Positions 43,245-52,892 are shown, counted from the stretch's first letter. The stretch: 64,000 nucleotides of DNA from Microbulbifer sp. VAAF005 (GCF_030012985.1 NZ_CP120233.1:1116001-1180000); one strand, 5' to 3'. The notes: generated from the sequence alone by a model not told the origin. Program-made: numbers and translations.

Positions 43245-43379
43245 TTACCCATCGGCAGCCTCTTCATCACTACGACTAAAAGTCTTTGATCTAACCTCGA
43301 ACAATACTCCAGCCTTAAGCAAGCACATAAAAACGGATTGATTGACTACCGATGCTAGTTTGGATTTTTGTAAATTCAT
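43245..43379 (-). pseudogene. Remnant of a duplicated LPMO gene (signal-peptide end)
   Basis: A 44-codon frame starting MNLQKSKLASVVNQS closely parallels the N-terminus [15 protein letters not shown] of the intact LPMO, and ends EEAADG-stop where the LPMO has VEAADGG. The upstream DNA is also similar: 43498-43531 matches 46049-46082 with few differences, and the CCTGTTATTCAA element is shared. Only the 5' end and leader of a second LPMO gene survive. The 1 kb further upstream (43532-44412) is AT-rich, with one near-perfect palindrome and no gene seen. Confidence 0.7.
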
Positions 43380-44104
43380 CTCTTTACCTGTTATTCAACC
43401 TTGTCTAATTTCCCCATTTGAAACAAGTTAGTATTACCTGGCGAGGCAAACCTCGAATATAATAATTATTACAAATCTATAGACCACGGCTTATCAACAC
43501 GGTTCCAGACAATTATTTTCATAAATTTACACACCCGTTAAATTCAAACCAGTGGAATTTCCCACCACAAGAAAAACTTCCACAACCAATTCCCAACCAA
43601 AAACCCAATACTAAAAAATATTAATAAATACGTAACTACAATTAACATCTAAACGCGAAAATCATAGTCAGCACAACAAAAACAAAGTCGTCATACGCAA
43701 GGCCCTGAGCATTCGAAACAATTAAATTGCCAGTAGATGACAATTCACAGACAGTGCTATGAGAAATATACTCTTGAGATCACACACATACAGAACCTAT
43801 AGAAGCACCCTCCACTATCACGCTATTAAGGCAGTAAAATAATAAAATACATTGCACATTCACTATGACCCAATGTAAACACCGCTTAAGGGATTAACAA
43901 CTTTCCATGCAGACAGTTAGACTTTTAGATCAACACTTAGACTAGGCAAATAGTTTATTTTCCAGTTTCAGCAACTATTGCCCCTGAAATACTCTATCTA
44001 CTCAACTAAATTTTACTTGGAATGACAGACGATATAATCCAGAACTTCAATAACCAAGCCTAAAAAAGCAATTGCTATTACTTATTTATAGCTCCATAGC
44101 TAGA

Positions 44105-44129
44105 CGGTATTATTCGATCGAAAATACCG
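44105..44129. repeat. Near-perfect 25-bp palindrome
   Basis: CGGTATT...AATACCG encloses TTCGATCGAA, giving an almost uninterrupted palindrome (one unpaired base). It is isolated in the gene-free region 43532-44412. An operator, recombination site or hairpin are all possible. Confidence 0.4.
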
Positions 44130-44412
44130 ATATGGAGATAAAACATCAGGCGTGCAAGCTAACTGTTGAGCCATTTTTGACCCAATAAAGCGGACATAGT
44201 GCAGAAATGGAGATTGATCATTGTTCATGGAGCCATCCACTAACAACACTTGATTATCTCACCCCAGGAGCAGAGAGCTGATTAGGAGTGGGGAAATAAG
44301 CCTGTTCATCTAACAGGAGAGAGCGAGATTGGTGTATCACAAGAAGTAATACACCAGATAGGTTAATAAATCTTTCCAACTTCAGGAAACCATGCTCTTA
44401 GATTGAACCCAG

Positions 44413-44444
44413 TTCAATCACCTACCAAAAGGTAGGTGATTGAA
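44413..44444 (-). terminator. Terminator hairpin of the LPMO gene
   Basis: A perfect 14-bp stem (TTCAATCACCTACC / GGTAGGTGATTGAA) with a 4-nt loop, 9 nt past the LPMO stop. There is no long T tract, but the stem is very strong. Confidence 0.7.
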
Positions 44445-44452
44445 TTTGCTAG

Positions 44453-45928
44453 TTACTGACAGGAGCTCTCTTCCCAAAACTGCGGAGCAGCAGATGGAGA
44501 CCACCAGTTTGGTCCATAGGTTGAGATATAGACCTGGCCACCGAAGGTCACTCTATCGCCAACCTGGTAAGCGCTATCTCCCGCGTAGGGTTGATTGAAC
44601 TCAGGGCAGGAAACTGCGGAGCTATCGTCTCCACTATTACTATCAGAGCTGTCATCGGAGCCGTTATCAGAGCTATCGTCTGAACCACCATCGGAGCCAT
44701 CGCAGGTAGTTTCATTCCAGAATTGCGGTGCAGCACTCGGCGACCACCAGTTTGGCTCATGTGTAGATTCATAAGCAACATTGTCATAGATAACTACGTC
44801 GCCAATCGAGTAGCCTGGATCACCACCATACTGCTGGACAAACGCTTCACAACTAGAGTTTCCGGAATTTCCAGAGTCGCCATTGTCTCCACTATTATCC
44901 GAATTATCGTCACTGGAATTATTGTCGTCATCGGTAGAGTCATCATCCTGGTCTTGGATAAGCTCATATCCAATTTCAACACTCTCTAAACTGCTACCTT
45001 CTAACAAGTAGATACTGTTGATGCCATATAGAGGCTCAAAACTACTGCTTCCATCGTAATCACCGGCGCGGATGCTGCTCTGTTCCTGGTTAATCAGCTC
45101 AGCCAGATCGTGAGACCAGTTTTCAGCGATGCCCTGTTCATCTGAGGCAATTTCCAGAACAGTAGAGTATGAGGAGTTTTCACCGGAGCTATCAAATACA
45201 CGAGTGTAAACTTTATCACCCACATTCAGGTCTTGAGTTGGGTTAATAGTGCCCCCAACACTCCAGTCAGTATTGACAACATTATCACCATCAAACTCGA
45301 CATCGATAACGTTATAGAAGGCATTAACCGTATCACCTACATCCCAAACTGCAAGAATTACGTGGTAGCCTTCACGTTCTGGCACCTGACACTCGTGTGT
45401 CGTATTGACCGCAGGCTGCTCATAGTTGCCATCAACCTCACAGAATGGATCCAAATCAAATTGGTCGCGGGTTAAAACCGCATTTGGATTCCAACCTTCT
45501 TTGGTAATGTAATATTTCCAGTCCCGGGTTACATGATTGGCGGTAAAGCGCCATTTAAAAGTTTGCCAACCGGAGCTAATATAATTCTTAACCCAGCGAT
45601 CAGAGGACTGCTCATTTAATTCTGACCAAGAGCTATCTCCTGCACTGGCTATCTGCCCATCAGCAGGACCACTTTCAGGGAAACCTTCATCCCCTTCTAT
45701 ACTTTGCGGTTCCCATTGAACAGCACCGCAGTCAACATTCATCTCTCCCGTATCGAGAGCATATTTGCACAAGGTTCCACGAGCGGATGCAACGCCACCA
45801 TCAGCGGCCTCTACATAGCCATGGCTAAGTGCATTTGAACTCATACCGGCCAGTGCTATTGCCATCAGGGCACTATTTAATACAGGTAGTTTAATTGCAG
45901 ATGCTAGTTTGGTTTTTCGTAAAATCAT
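44453..45928 (-). CDS. AA10 lytic polysaccharide monooxygenase with two chitin-binding modules
   Basis: 491 residues. A signal peptide (about 1-35) ends NALS before His36, which becomes the N-terminal copper-binding His ([10 protein letters not shown]). The second histidine-brace ligand is His132 in [18 protein letters not shown], and the axial Phe is in [15 protein letters not shown] GbpA-like second domain spans about 220-335. Two CBM5/12/73-like modules follow an Asp/Ser/Asn linker (about 336-362) and are separated by a second such linker: [20 protein letters not shown] and [20 protein letters not shown], each ending [13 protein letters not shown]. The enzyme oxidatively cleaves chitin outside the cell. 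It stands alone, with a long AT-rich leader. Confidence 0.92.
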   Translation of the reverse strand: MILRKTKLASAIKLPVLNSALMAIALAGMSSNALSHGYVEAADGGVASARGTLCKYALDTGEMNVDCGAVQWEPQSIEGDEGFPESGPADGQIASAGDSSWSELNEQSSDRWVKNYISSGWQTFKWRFTANHVTRDWKYYITKEGWNPNAVLTRDQFDLDPFCEVDGNYEQPAVNTTHECQVPEREGYHVILAVWDVGDTVNAFYNVIDVEFDGDNVVNTDWSVGGTINPTQDLNVGDKVYTRVFDSSGENSSYSTVLEIASDEQGIAENWSHDLAELINQEQSSIRAGDYDGSSSFEPLYGINSIYLLEGSSLESVEIGYELIQDQDDDSTDDDNNSSDDNSDNSGDNGDSGNSGNSSCEAFVQQYGGDPGYSIGDVVIYDNVAYESTHEPNWWSPSAAPQFWNETTCDGSDGGSDDSSDNGSDDSSDSNSGDDSSAVSCPEFNQPYAGDSAYQVGDRVTFGGQVYISTYGPNWWSPSAAPQFWEESSCQ

Positions 45929-46702
45929 ATCTATGCCTGTTATTCAATTTCGTCCAACCTCCTTCCCCAGCTGAACCAGGTCCTTATCCTCAATACACAT
46001 ATTCGATGTGTAATGTTGGCGACAGAATTATGGACCGCTACTTAACAGCACGGTTCCTGACAATTATTGATATAAATTTACAAACTTCAGAAGACCACCA
46101 TTGCACCATTTTTCTTAAAAAATAACCTCAATAGGTATTTTTTTCAAAAATAAATGATCAATTAAAAAATAAGACGAAAAACCATAGAGGCTCCTTAAAT
46201 AGAGGGCAAGAAAACCTTCAACAGAATGAGAAATTTCACAACCGACTTTTAACTTAATGCAAGTCCTTACACTCATTAATTATCAATAGATGACACCCTC
46301 TTTTACGAATATCCCTCCTATTACAATTCAAAATAGATAAGCCTGACTGCCTTAAAACCATAAATCTCTCGAGATTACCTACCCGCAACAGCTGCCAGTA
46401 GGGCGGGAATTGGCAGCTACCCCAACCTACGAACACGTATTTCATCCTGAGAGAAACCTCTTTACATATCAGAGAACTATCACTGTCACCGCTTTTTTTA
46501 AACTGTCACTGCAAGTGTTTTCCTGGCAACAAATACAACTGCAGACCAGTAAATTATTCCTATTAGTAAATTACCACTGGGATAAAAGACCTATATTCGC
46601 TCACCTCTGTCTACACTGGAAAAGAACCCGGATGATTTTGAGTTTCCCTAACCAATCATTTTCTTGTAGTCACCATTCGTAGTAGGAAAGGTAGGATCAG
46701 GG
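45929..46702. other. 774-bp gap between divergent LPMO and pagL-like genes
   Basis: AT-rich DNA with no convincing gene. The left 150 bp contain the LPMO leader, duplicated in degraded form at 43380-43531. Short open frames at 46254-46445 and 46410-46682 lack an RBS and protein-like composition. Confidence 0.5.
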
Positions 46703-47335
46703 ATGATGTTGTACTTGATTATCCGCAGGCTCGGCCTGTGTCTGTTATTTTCTTCTCTTTTGCTTCCAGCCTGGTCTTTGGCTGAAACGGCAACAAACCC
46801 GGATAAACGGTGGGCTGCAATTGTTGGGGCCGGCCCGGGATTTTCCAATCGTCGCAATGAACTCACCCAATATCGCCTTGCCATATCCAAGGACCTGCCC
46901 TGGCAGTGGTCTCTTGCTGAGAAATGGACGCTCAAAACGCGACTGGAGACCAGTTACTTTGAATGGCGATCCGGCCTGGACGATGGCGATCCAGACGTCT
47001 CCAAACGGGGAGAGGATTTAGTTCACGGTATGTCAGTGAGCCCGGTATGGAGGCTTGAGTACCTGCCCCAGTGGGACAAGCCTATCTTTCCCTACTTCGA
47101 GTTTTCCGTGGGGGCCAGTTACATTACTGAGTCCAATATTGTGAGTAAAAACACAAATCACACAACTCTGGGATGCCACTTCCAGTTTGAGGATCGAATT
47201 GGATTGGGCTCTGACTTTGGGAGTGAGCGCCGCTGGGGAGTCACAACTTACGCACTGCACTACTCAAATGCAGGAACCTGTTCTGAAAATTCAGGAGTGA
47301 ATTTTTTTGAGCTGCGGCTGCACTATAACTTTTAA
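46703..47335 (+). CDS. PagL-like lipid A 3-O-deacylase
   Basis: 210 residues. A signal peptide (about 1-28, ending WSLAE) precedes an eight-stranded barrel predicted from alternating hydrophobic residues. The PagL active site is visible near the C-terminus: FEDRIGLGSDFG, then YALHYSNAGTCSENSGVNFF with the His and Ser spaced by one residue (H-x-S-N) and a following Glu. The protein ends in Phe, as outer-membrane barrels do. It removes the 3-O-linked acyl chain of lipid A. ATG 46706 is an equally possible start. Confidence 0.85.
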   Translation: MMLYLIIRRLGLCLLFSSLLLPAWSLAETATNPDKRWAAIVGAGPGFSNRRNELTQYRLAISKDLPWQWSLAEKWTLKTRLETSYFEWRSGLDDGDPDVSKRGEDLVHGMSVSPVWRLEYLPQWDKPIFPYFEFSVGASYITESNIVSKNTNHTTLGCHFQFEDRIGLGSDFGSERRWGVTTYALHYSNAGTCSENSGVNFFELRLHYNF

Positions 47336-47348
47336 AGAAGAGGATTGA

Positions 47349-47377
47349 GCAGGCGCCGGCTTGATGTCGGCGCCTGC
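47349..47377. terminator. Hairpin between converging pagL-like and yjfC-like genes
   Basis: GCAGGCGCCG / CGGCGCCTGC is a perfect 10-bp GC-rich stem with a 9-nt loop. It lies 13 nt after the pagL-like stop and 16 nt beyond the yjfC-like stop. There is no T tract. Confidence 0.6.
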
Positions 47378-47392
47378 AGTCGTTGGCGGGCC

Positions 47393-48558
47393 CTAGAGGA
47401 TGATATGCGGCAGATAACGGCTCATATCCTGGGTGATCAGGTTTGGATCTTCCCGGATAGACATCCCCGCTGCCAGGTCATCAACAAGCCAGCTTCCCAC
47501 CAGGGTATGGTTCTTCCCAAACTTGGGGAGAGGATGCAGAGCCTGATAGATAAATCCTTCTTGCCCATAGGGGCCATCGGACAGCAAAGTGGTATCCGCC
47601 CCTTTTACTACCGAAATATTCGCCCCTTCTCGTGAAAAGATTGGCTTCTTAACTAACTCCGGGAAATCCGCAGCCTTGTCCAGCTCATCCTCAAAAAAGA
47701 GGGAAGGAGATTCGGGTGCTCTGGAAAAAGCTTCCACAACATTGGCAGAAGCGCCTTATTGGAAATAATCGCCTTCCAGGGCGGTTCCAACCAACGGACA
47801 TTACTTCCTGCCAACAGGGTCCCGAACTCCTCGCGGAGCATAAATTCCCATGGGTACAGCTTAAACATCCAGGTAATTACCTGATCATTCAAATCGGTAA
47901 ACTGACCCACTTCATCCCGACCAATATCTTCGATAAAGACAAAATGATTATTGATCCCCGCTTCGGAGGCACAATCCTGTAAATATTGAACCGTGCCCCG
48001 GTCCTCTTCCGTATCTTTACAGCAGGCGAAATGCAACTCCCGCCCCGGGGTCAGGAACTGTAAATCATGGAAGCGGTTAACCAGCTTTTCCTGCAGGCTA
48101 TTGAACTGATCAGACTGTAGCGGCAGAGACCTGCGATCGACATTGTCCTGCAGCCACAACCACTGCCAGAAGCCGGTTTCATACAGAGAAGTGGGAGTAT
48201 CAGCATTGTTCTCATAGAGCTTTGCCGGCCCCTGTCCGGAATAGGCAAAGTCCAGGCGAGAATAGAGACTGGGGTCGCCGTTACGCCAGGATGTTCGCAC
48301 AAAGTCCCAGTGCTGCTCGGGTATACAGAACCGCCTCAGCAACTCCTCATCCTCTAGCACACGGGCAACGACATCCAGGCACATCTGGTGAATTTCTTCA
48401 GTGGGATCTTCAATGTGCTTTTCTATCTGCTCCAAAGAGAATTGATAGTAGGCGCTTTCATCCCAGTAGGGTTCGCCATACATGGTATGGAAGTGAAACC
48501 CAAACTCCTGCGCTCGCTCTTGCCAACGCGGGCGCTCACCAATCGGCAACCTCAGCAC
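47393..48558 (-). pseudogene. Glutathionylspermidine synthase-like (YjfC/YgiC) protein, frameshifted
   Basis: The first frame (48558 to about 47699) starts at GTG behind GGGGAGG. It encodes the preATP-grasp and ATP-grasp core: [54 protein letters not shown] and EHPNLLPSF. At an A6 run (47693-47698) the frame must shift by one base to continue as [11 protein letters not shown], then KKPIFSREGANI (ATP-binding) and the C-terminus to 47393. A T7 on the coding strand would restore LLPSFFEDELD. Homologues are ATP-grasp ligases related to E. coli YjfC/YgiC, of unproven substrate. It is the last gene of the yjf-like operon. It is either inactivated or a one-base assembly error. Confidence 0.85.
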
Positions 48559-48561
48559 AAA

Positions 48562-49176
48562 TCAACCTCCCCAGCCGCGCGAACCACCACTGCTGGAGCG
48601 ACCCCCTCCCCAGTTGGATTTGGCCGATGCCACTGCACCAAAGCCTCCACGGGAAACAGTTTTGGTAACTTTAGGCTTAGGCGCCGTAGCGCTTTTATCC
48701 ACCTTATAAGATGAACGGCCATAATCGCCAATGATGCCGCCGTCAGCTGTCATCAGCTTGTCGCGGTAACGGGAACCTGAATAGCGGTAGACCGGGTTGT
48801 AGTAGCCATAGTTATAGTGGCGATCCCTGTCATTGAGCATGGAGCCAACCATAAAGCCCGCCATCAGAGGCATCCAGACGCCGCTACTGGTCTCTTGGCA
48901 GCTACCGAACTCAGCCTCACACTGAGAGAGACGGGAATACTTGGGCCCGGTGCGCTCCGCTTCCTCAACCGCGCGCTGATAAGCTGCTTCACATTGAGCT
49001 TCGTCCAGCTGGGTATTGGCCACACAGTCATCTACTGAAGAGACAACTTTAACTTCCTCATCTGAGGAGCAACCGACCAGGGCAGCCGCTACACCTAAGG
49101 CAAGTGGGCGCAGTAAAAAATTGGAGCCACCGCCCTTACGCATCCTTGCCAGGTTAATATTCTTGGTACGCTTCAT
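48562..49176 (-). CDS. DUF1190 (YgiB/YjfM-like) exported protein
   Basis: 204 residues from ATG 49176, which has GGGGGTGG upstream. The signal-like segment contains LALGVAAALVGCSSDEEVKV, so lipidation at that Cys is possible. The DUF1190 pattern follows: DDCVANTQLDEAQCEAAYQR, EAEFGSCQE, WMPLMAGFMVGSML and a Tyr-rich stretch. The end is rich in Gly, Ser and Arg, finishing GGSRGWGG. It pairs with the YjfC-like gene as ygiB pairs with ygiC in E. coli. The role is probably at the envelope; the biochemical function is unknown. Confidence 0.87.
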   Translation of the reverse strand: MKRTKNINLARMRKGGGSNFLLRPLALGVAAALVGCSSDEEVKVVSSVDDCVANTQLDEAQCEAAYQRAVEEAERTGPKYSRLSQCEAEFGSCQETSSGVWMPLMAGFMVGSMLNDRDRHYNYGYYNPVYRYSGSRYRDKLMTADGGIIGDYGRSSYKVDKSATAPKPKVTKTVSRGGFGAVASAKSNWGGGRSSSGGSRGWGG

Positions 49177-49188
49177 TACCACCCCCAA

Positions 49189-49605
49189 TTAGTAGCTCAT
49201 GCAAGCCGCATTCAATACGCCAACAGCGATTGTAGTTGCAGCCAACATAACACCGGCACTCACCTCTCCATCTTCGATGCGCTCAACAATACGCGGCATA
49301 AACCCAAAGCGGATAATGGCAAAAGCAATTAACTGGGCGATCAATGCAACCAAGGCCCAGATGGCGAAATCGACAATAGAAATAGAGTTACTTGCAGCAC
49401 CACCAACGGCAATTGCAAAACCCAAAACAGCACCACCAAAACCAATAGCGGCAGCCGTATTCTTATCTTCGCGGATCAACTTCCACTCATCGTGAGGCGT
49501 CACCAGTGCGTATAAAAATTTAAACGCGATCAAAAGTACCAGCGACAGGCCAAAGTAGGCCGCAAAATGCAAGATACCAGTCAGTAAATCATAAGGCTGG
49601 TCCAT
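49189..49605 (-). CDS. DUF350 (YjfL-like) inner-membrane protein
   Basis: 138 residues, four predicted helices with conserved small residues. The DUF350 repeats are visible as AAYFGLSLVLLIAFKFLYAL, then TAAAIGFGGAVLGFAIAVGG, and WALVALIAQLIAFAIIRFGF followed by GVMLAATTIAVGVLNAACM. The position between the DUF2491 and DUF1190 genes matches yjfL in the E. coli yjf operon. Function is unknown. Confidence 0.88.
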   Translation of the reverse strand: MDQPYDLLTGILHFAAYFGLSLVLLIAFKFLYALVTPHDEWKLIREDKNTAAAIGFGGAVLGFAIAVGGAASNSISIVDFAIWALVALIAQLIAFAIIRFGFMPRIVERIEDGEVSAGVMLAATTIAVGVLNAACMSY

Positions 49606-49619
49606 TAAATATCTCCTTA

Positions 49620-50273
49620 TTATCCGTGTATTGTTATTTGTGAGGGGGTCAGAGTAATGCCGGTGCTAATCACCAGGCTGCGGCTTAAGTAGCCTGCATC
49701 CTCTTCTTTCTCTTCAGCTGAGAGAAAAAGGGATTCGGTTTGCTGATCAGACAATTCGCGTTCGAAAAGCATGGTGAATTGATCCGTTACTGAATAATCA
49801 CCATCTTCATCGTAAGTCTTCTCGGCCATATGCACTGGGTTGTGGTAATCCCCTGCTGCGGTCCATACACGGCTATAAGAGCGATCCTGCAGGTGATAAC
49901 TGGGTGCGCCAATATCACTCTTTAACAATTTATTCCAAGCCTGCTCCGAACCGACATCCAGAGTGTCGTAAAAATGGAACAACTTTACATCGACAACATG
50001 CTCATCCCGCTGACCGCCCTCAGCAATCACTTGCAGCCAGGCATCATCATCAGTGTAAAAGCGATAAATCCAGGTACCATCTAATTCGACAACACCGGCC
50101 GCTTTAATGATCTGGTTCGGTGAACAGGATTCAATGGTCAGTTCATCGAGTATCAGACGAATGGCCAAAGGGTCCAGCTCAAAACTCGCCCCCATTCGCA
50201 AGCCCATAATTTCTGGAGTCTTGACCTTTGGAGCGTCCTTTCCCTTTATTTTATTTATCAGTTTGGTAAACAT
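49620..50273 (-). CDS. DUF2491 (YjfK-like) protein
   Basis: 217 residues. The N-terminus KLINKIKGKDAPKVKTPEIM is basic. Then GLRMGASFELDPLAIRLILD and WIYRFYTDDDAWLQVIAEGG match DUF2491. A soluble, beta-rich protein without signal peptide. It overlaps the end of the channel gene by 16 bp. It corresponds to yjfK by position and content; function is unknown. Confidence 0.85.
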   Translation of the reverse strand: MFTKLINKIKGKDAPKVKTPEIMGLRMGASFELDPLAIRLILDELTIESCSPNQIIKAAGVVELDGTWIYRFYTDDDAWLQVIAEGGQRDEHVVDVKLFHFYDTLDVGSEQAWNKLLKSDIGAPSYHLQDRSYSRVWTAAGDYHNPVHMAEKTYDEDGDYSVTDQFTMLFERELSDQQTESLFLSAEEKEEDAGYLSRSLVISTGITLTPSQITIHG

Positions 50274-51328
50274 GTACCAACACCTTCTTCATTACTTTTT
50301 ATATCGAAACAGCTTTTTTCATCGAGCCGCTTTGCAGAGATATAATACAGCATGTCGCCCTCGGTGACCTGGTCGGTAAGCCCCGGGTTCACGTCAATTT
50401 TAACCACGCCCTTTCTACGTATCGCAATTAAGGTCGCGGAGAGATCCCGCTTAAAATGGTCAAATAATTCACCGACAGGAAGAGGCTTCTCACCCCGATA
50501 TTCAACGCTATATTGGGTCATGCCGTAAGTGCTATCGAGCAACTGTCGGTGCAACCTTGCGGAACCGGGGTCAAGCGAGGATTTTGCCAACATCTCTACA
50601 GCGACAGAGGGAATACATTCAATATTGGGACAGTGGGCACGGAGCAATTCACCCACATTTTCATCTTGAAAATAAGCCGTTTTATGGCTGTTCGGGCTGA
50701 GCTTGTCGCAGAATAAGGCGGTTGTAAGAGTTACATCATCCAGAGGGTTGTCGATAATAATTCGAGCGGCATCGGCCAAACCTGCCCTCTGCATACTTTC
50801 CCCGTGGGAAAACGATTCCACCCGGACAAAATCAATCTTACCCGGCATCGGATTTTCGATATCGGCTTCAACACAGAGGACAATCTCTGCTGCGCTACCG
50901 TTTGTTTTGGAGAGTAGCAACTCAATCAAGCGGAGCGTTCTGGTACCGTTCCAACCGATAATTACTGTGTGATCAATATGGTTTGTCATACGCAAGCCCT
51001 TCTTGCCGCGATGCACAAATTCTGAAACCGCAAAGCCAATTCTTGTGACCACCATGGCAAACAGGCTGAGGCCCACTGGGATCACCCAGGCGGCAACCAC
51101 GACTTTACCCTCAGGGGTTACCGGGGAGAAATCGCCGTAACCTACTGTCGATGCGGTAACGACCAACCAGTAAAAGAAATTCTCGCCCGCGACAATATCA
51201 GCTTCACCGGCAATTTTGAGCAGCCAATAGGAGATGAAAACATAGCTGCCTACAGCTATGAGAATGGTGGTTACATTGGCCCGAATGAAAAGCGACGCCA
51301 GAAGGCGTCGCACTCGATAAAGCAGCAC
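50258..51328 (-). CDS. Two-helix K+ channel protein with RCK/TrkA-N domain
   Basis: 356 residues, GTG start. Two transmembrane helices (about 16-36 and 75-95) flank the pore loop with the selectivity filter TVGYGDFSPVTPEG. A cytoplasmic RCK domain (about 112-240) begins HTVIIGWNGTRTLRLIEL, a Rossmann GxGxxG-like variant (GWNGTR). A C-terminal TrkA-C-like domain (about 265-345) follows. It resembles MthK/Kch-type gated channels. Embedded between the PspA-like and DUF2491 genes, it probably belongs to an envelope-stress response that senses ion leakage; that link is inferred. Confidence 0.88.
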   Translation of the reverse strand: MLLYRVRRLLASLFIRANVTTILIAVGSYVFISYWLLKIAGEADIVAGENFFYWLVVTASTVGYGDFSPVTPEGKVVVAAWVIPVGLSLFAMVVTRIGFAVSEFVHRGKKGLRMTNHIDHTVIIGWNGTRTLRLIELLLSKTNGSAAEIVLCVEADIENPMPGKIDFVRVESFSHGESMQRAGLADAARIIIDNPLDDVTLTTALFCDKLSPNSHKTAYFQDENVGELLRAHCPNIECIPSVAVEMLAKSSLDPGSARLHRQLLDSTYGMTQYSVEYRGEKPLPVGELFDHFKRDLSATLIAIRRKGVVKIDVNPGLTDQVTEGDMLYYISAKRLDEKSCFDIKSNEEGVGTCLPN

Positions 51329-51332
51329 TGTG

Positions 51333-52028
51333 TTAAGCCTTTTCGCGGCCCGCTAACAGTTGAGCCAACTTATCGCTGCCACTTTTCTGGCCGCCGGGCT
51401 TGATGCCCGCCGCTTTCAGCTTGGCATCCAGGCTGGAACCGGTTTCCTCTGAAGCCAGCTCTTCCGCAGCTTCAAGCTCAGCAGCACGCTGCTCCTGCTT
51501 GTTTTTGATGCGATCCAGGCTGTCCAGCGCTGTTTTGATCTTGCTGTTCGCACCCATGTGGCGGGAAGAAACCGCTACCTGTGCTTTCTGAACAGACTCA
51601 GTCGCTTTGATCTGGTCAATCTGCTGCTCCATACGGCGCACATTGGTTTTTGCCTGGGTAATGTTACCTTTCAGGGTGCTCTCTGAACTCAGGAATCCAT
51701 CCAGGATGCTGCGCTCAGTTTCCAGCTGGCTTTCCAGCTCAGTAACACGCTCTGCACACTCAAGAGCGAGTTCGTTATCGCCCTTTTCGCTCGCGTTGAT
51801 TGCGTGAGTGCTATAGGTTTCAACGTCGGCTTGCAGCGCTTGGACCTTACTCTCAGTAAGTTTGCGCTTCGCCATGATTTTGGTCAGGTTTTCATCGCAA
51901 GCTTTCAATTCTTCCTTCGCCTCGCGTAATTCTTGGTCAAGAATACGAATCGATTGGCTATCCGCTACTGCTTCTGTTCCTTCGTTAACTGCGCCTTTCA
52001 AAGCAGTCCAAATTCTCTTAAGGCTCAT
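51333..52028 (-). CDS. PspA/IM30-family protein (YjfJ-like)
   Basis: 231 residues, nearly all alpha-helical coiled coil, without signal peptide. It starts MSLKRIWTALKGAVNEGTEA, then runs of LREAKEELKACDENLTKIMA type, and ends in a Gly/Lys-rich tail. The PspA/IM30 (ESCRT-III-like) family assembles on membranes and protects them under stress. Overlaps the upstream DUF2170 gene by four bases and lies 4 nt before the K+ channel start, so all three are translationally linked. Confidence 0.9.
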   Translation of the reverse strand: MSLKRIWTALKGAVNEGTEAVADSQSIRILDQELREAKEELKACDENLTKIMAKRKLTESKVQALQADVETYSTHAINASEKGDNELALECAERVTELESQLETERSILDGFLSSESTLKGNITQAKTNVRRMEQQIDQIKATESVQKAQVAVSSRHMGANSKIKTALDSLDRIKNKQEQRAAELEAAEELASEETGSSLDAKLKAAGIKPGGQKSGSDKLAQLLAGREKA

Positions 52029-52429
52029 GCTACACCCTCCGTTTCAAAATGATCGGCAAATAAATCCAGGAAGTCACCCACATTGGAAAACAGGGTCTCA
52101 ACCTCCTCGATAACAACTTCGTCCTTGCTGGACACCGACAGAGCACCAAAAGCGACGTAGTAGTTCTCACCACCAATATTCTTGATCGCAATGGCTGTCA
52201 GGGGCACCAGCTGATGTGTTTGCAGAACCATTTCATTGAGCGCTGCCACATCATCTACCTGGCTCACGGGAAACAGAATGCTCTCTACAACTATCTGCTT
52301 CTCGCCAACATAGACAAACGCATCGACGCCTTCATCGTTGGAAATACTGAGGCAATCCCCCTCAGATTCGACCACCCATCCGGAGTGGTTTTCCGCCAAT
52401 TGGCGCAGGTTCTCATTGTTCCAGGTCAT
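52025..52429 (-). CDS. DUF2170 (YjfI-like) protein, first gene of the yjf-like operon
   Basis: 134 residues, soluble, acidic. NLRQLAENHSGWVVESEGDC, AFVYVGEKQIVVESILFPVS and AVNEMVLQTHQ-like stretches correspond to DUF2170, a small chaperone-like alpha/beta family. It is the promoter-proximal gene of a seven-gene unit on the minus strand (DUF2170, PspA-like, K+ channel, DUF2491, DUF350, DUF1190, YjfC-like). The 148-bp gap upstream is shared with a divergent DUF6471 gene. Confidence 0.85.
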   Translation of the reverse strand: MTWNNENLRQLAENHSGWVVESEGDCLSISNDEGVDAFVYVGEKQIVVESILFPVSQVDDVAALNEMVLQTHQLVPLTAIAIKNIGGENYYVAFGALSVSSKDEVVIEEVETLFSNVGDFLDLFADHFETEGVA

Positions 52430-52577
52430 CTCAACTCCCTCGCTGTGGAATATTGGTCACAAATATAGCACCAAAAAATCTGCGGTCAATAACTTATTAC
52501 AAACTAATGTTGCAAATAATACACACAAAGATAATATTTACCACATTGGTGATAGTGAATAGGACGGAGTAGAGCCC

Positions 52578-52892
52578 ATGGACCACAAGCAAAGCCTGAG
52601 CAACCAGCAAGCATTGACCCCTTACAAGCAGGCAATTGCTCGCTATGTGCGCGCATCAATGGCACTAAAGGGCATGCGTTACGGAGATCTCGCCCAAGCA
52701 CTGGCCGAGAGAGGAATTTCAATGACACCGGAAAACCTGCGCAGCAAAGTCAGCAAGTGCATGTTTTCAGCAGATCTGCTGGCAGCCATCATCGATGCCA
52801 TGTCGGTGGAGGACAGCGCCATGCTTGAAATCCTCAAACAGGCCCGTGAGCTGCAAGATCGAGGACTCTATGCCGAGCAGGAGAAAAGCTAA
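52578..52892 (+). CDS. DUF6471-like small helical protein
   Basis: 104 residues, soluble and helical. ASMALKGMRYGDLAQALAER and MTPENLRSKVSKCMFSADLL have the layout of a helix-turn-helix and match DUF6471. ACGGAGTAG lies before the ATG. It is divergent from the yjf-like operon, so it might be its regulator, but no operator was identified. Confidence 0.75.
   Translation: MDHKQSLSNQQALTPYKQAIARYVRASMALKGMRYGDLAQALAERGISMTPENLRSKVSKCMFSADLLAAIIDAMSVEDSAMLEILKQARELQDRGLYAEQEKS

Noticed and set aside
43070..43279. A 69-codon plus-strand frame
   Set aside because: It overlaps the LPMO remnant on the opposite strand and has no protein-like features.
46410..46682. A 90-codon frame between the LPMO and pagL-like genes
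   Set aside because: No RBS, atypical composition and no motif; overlaps another equally poor frame on the other strand.
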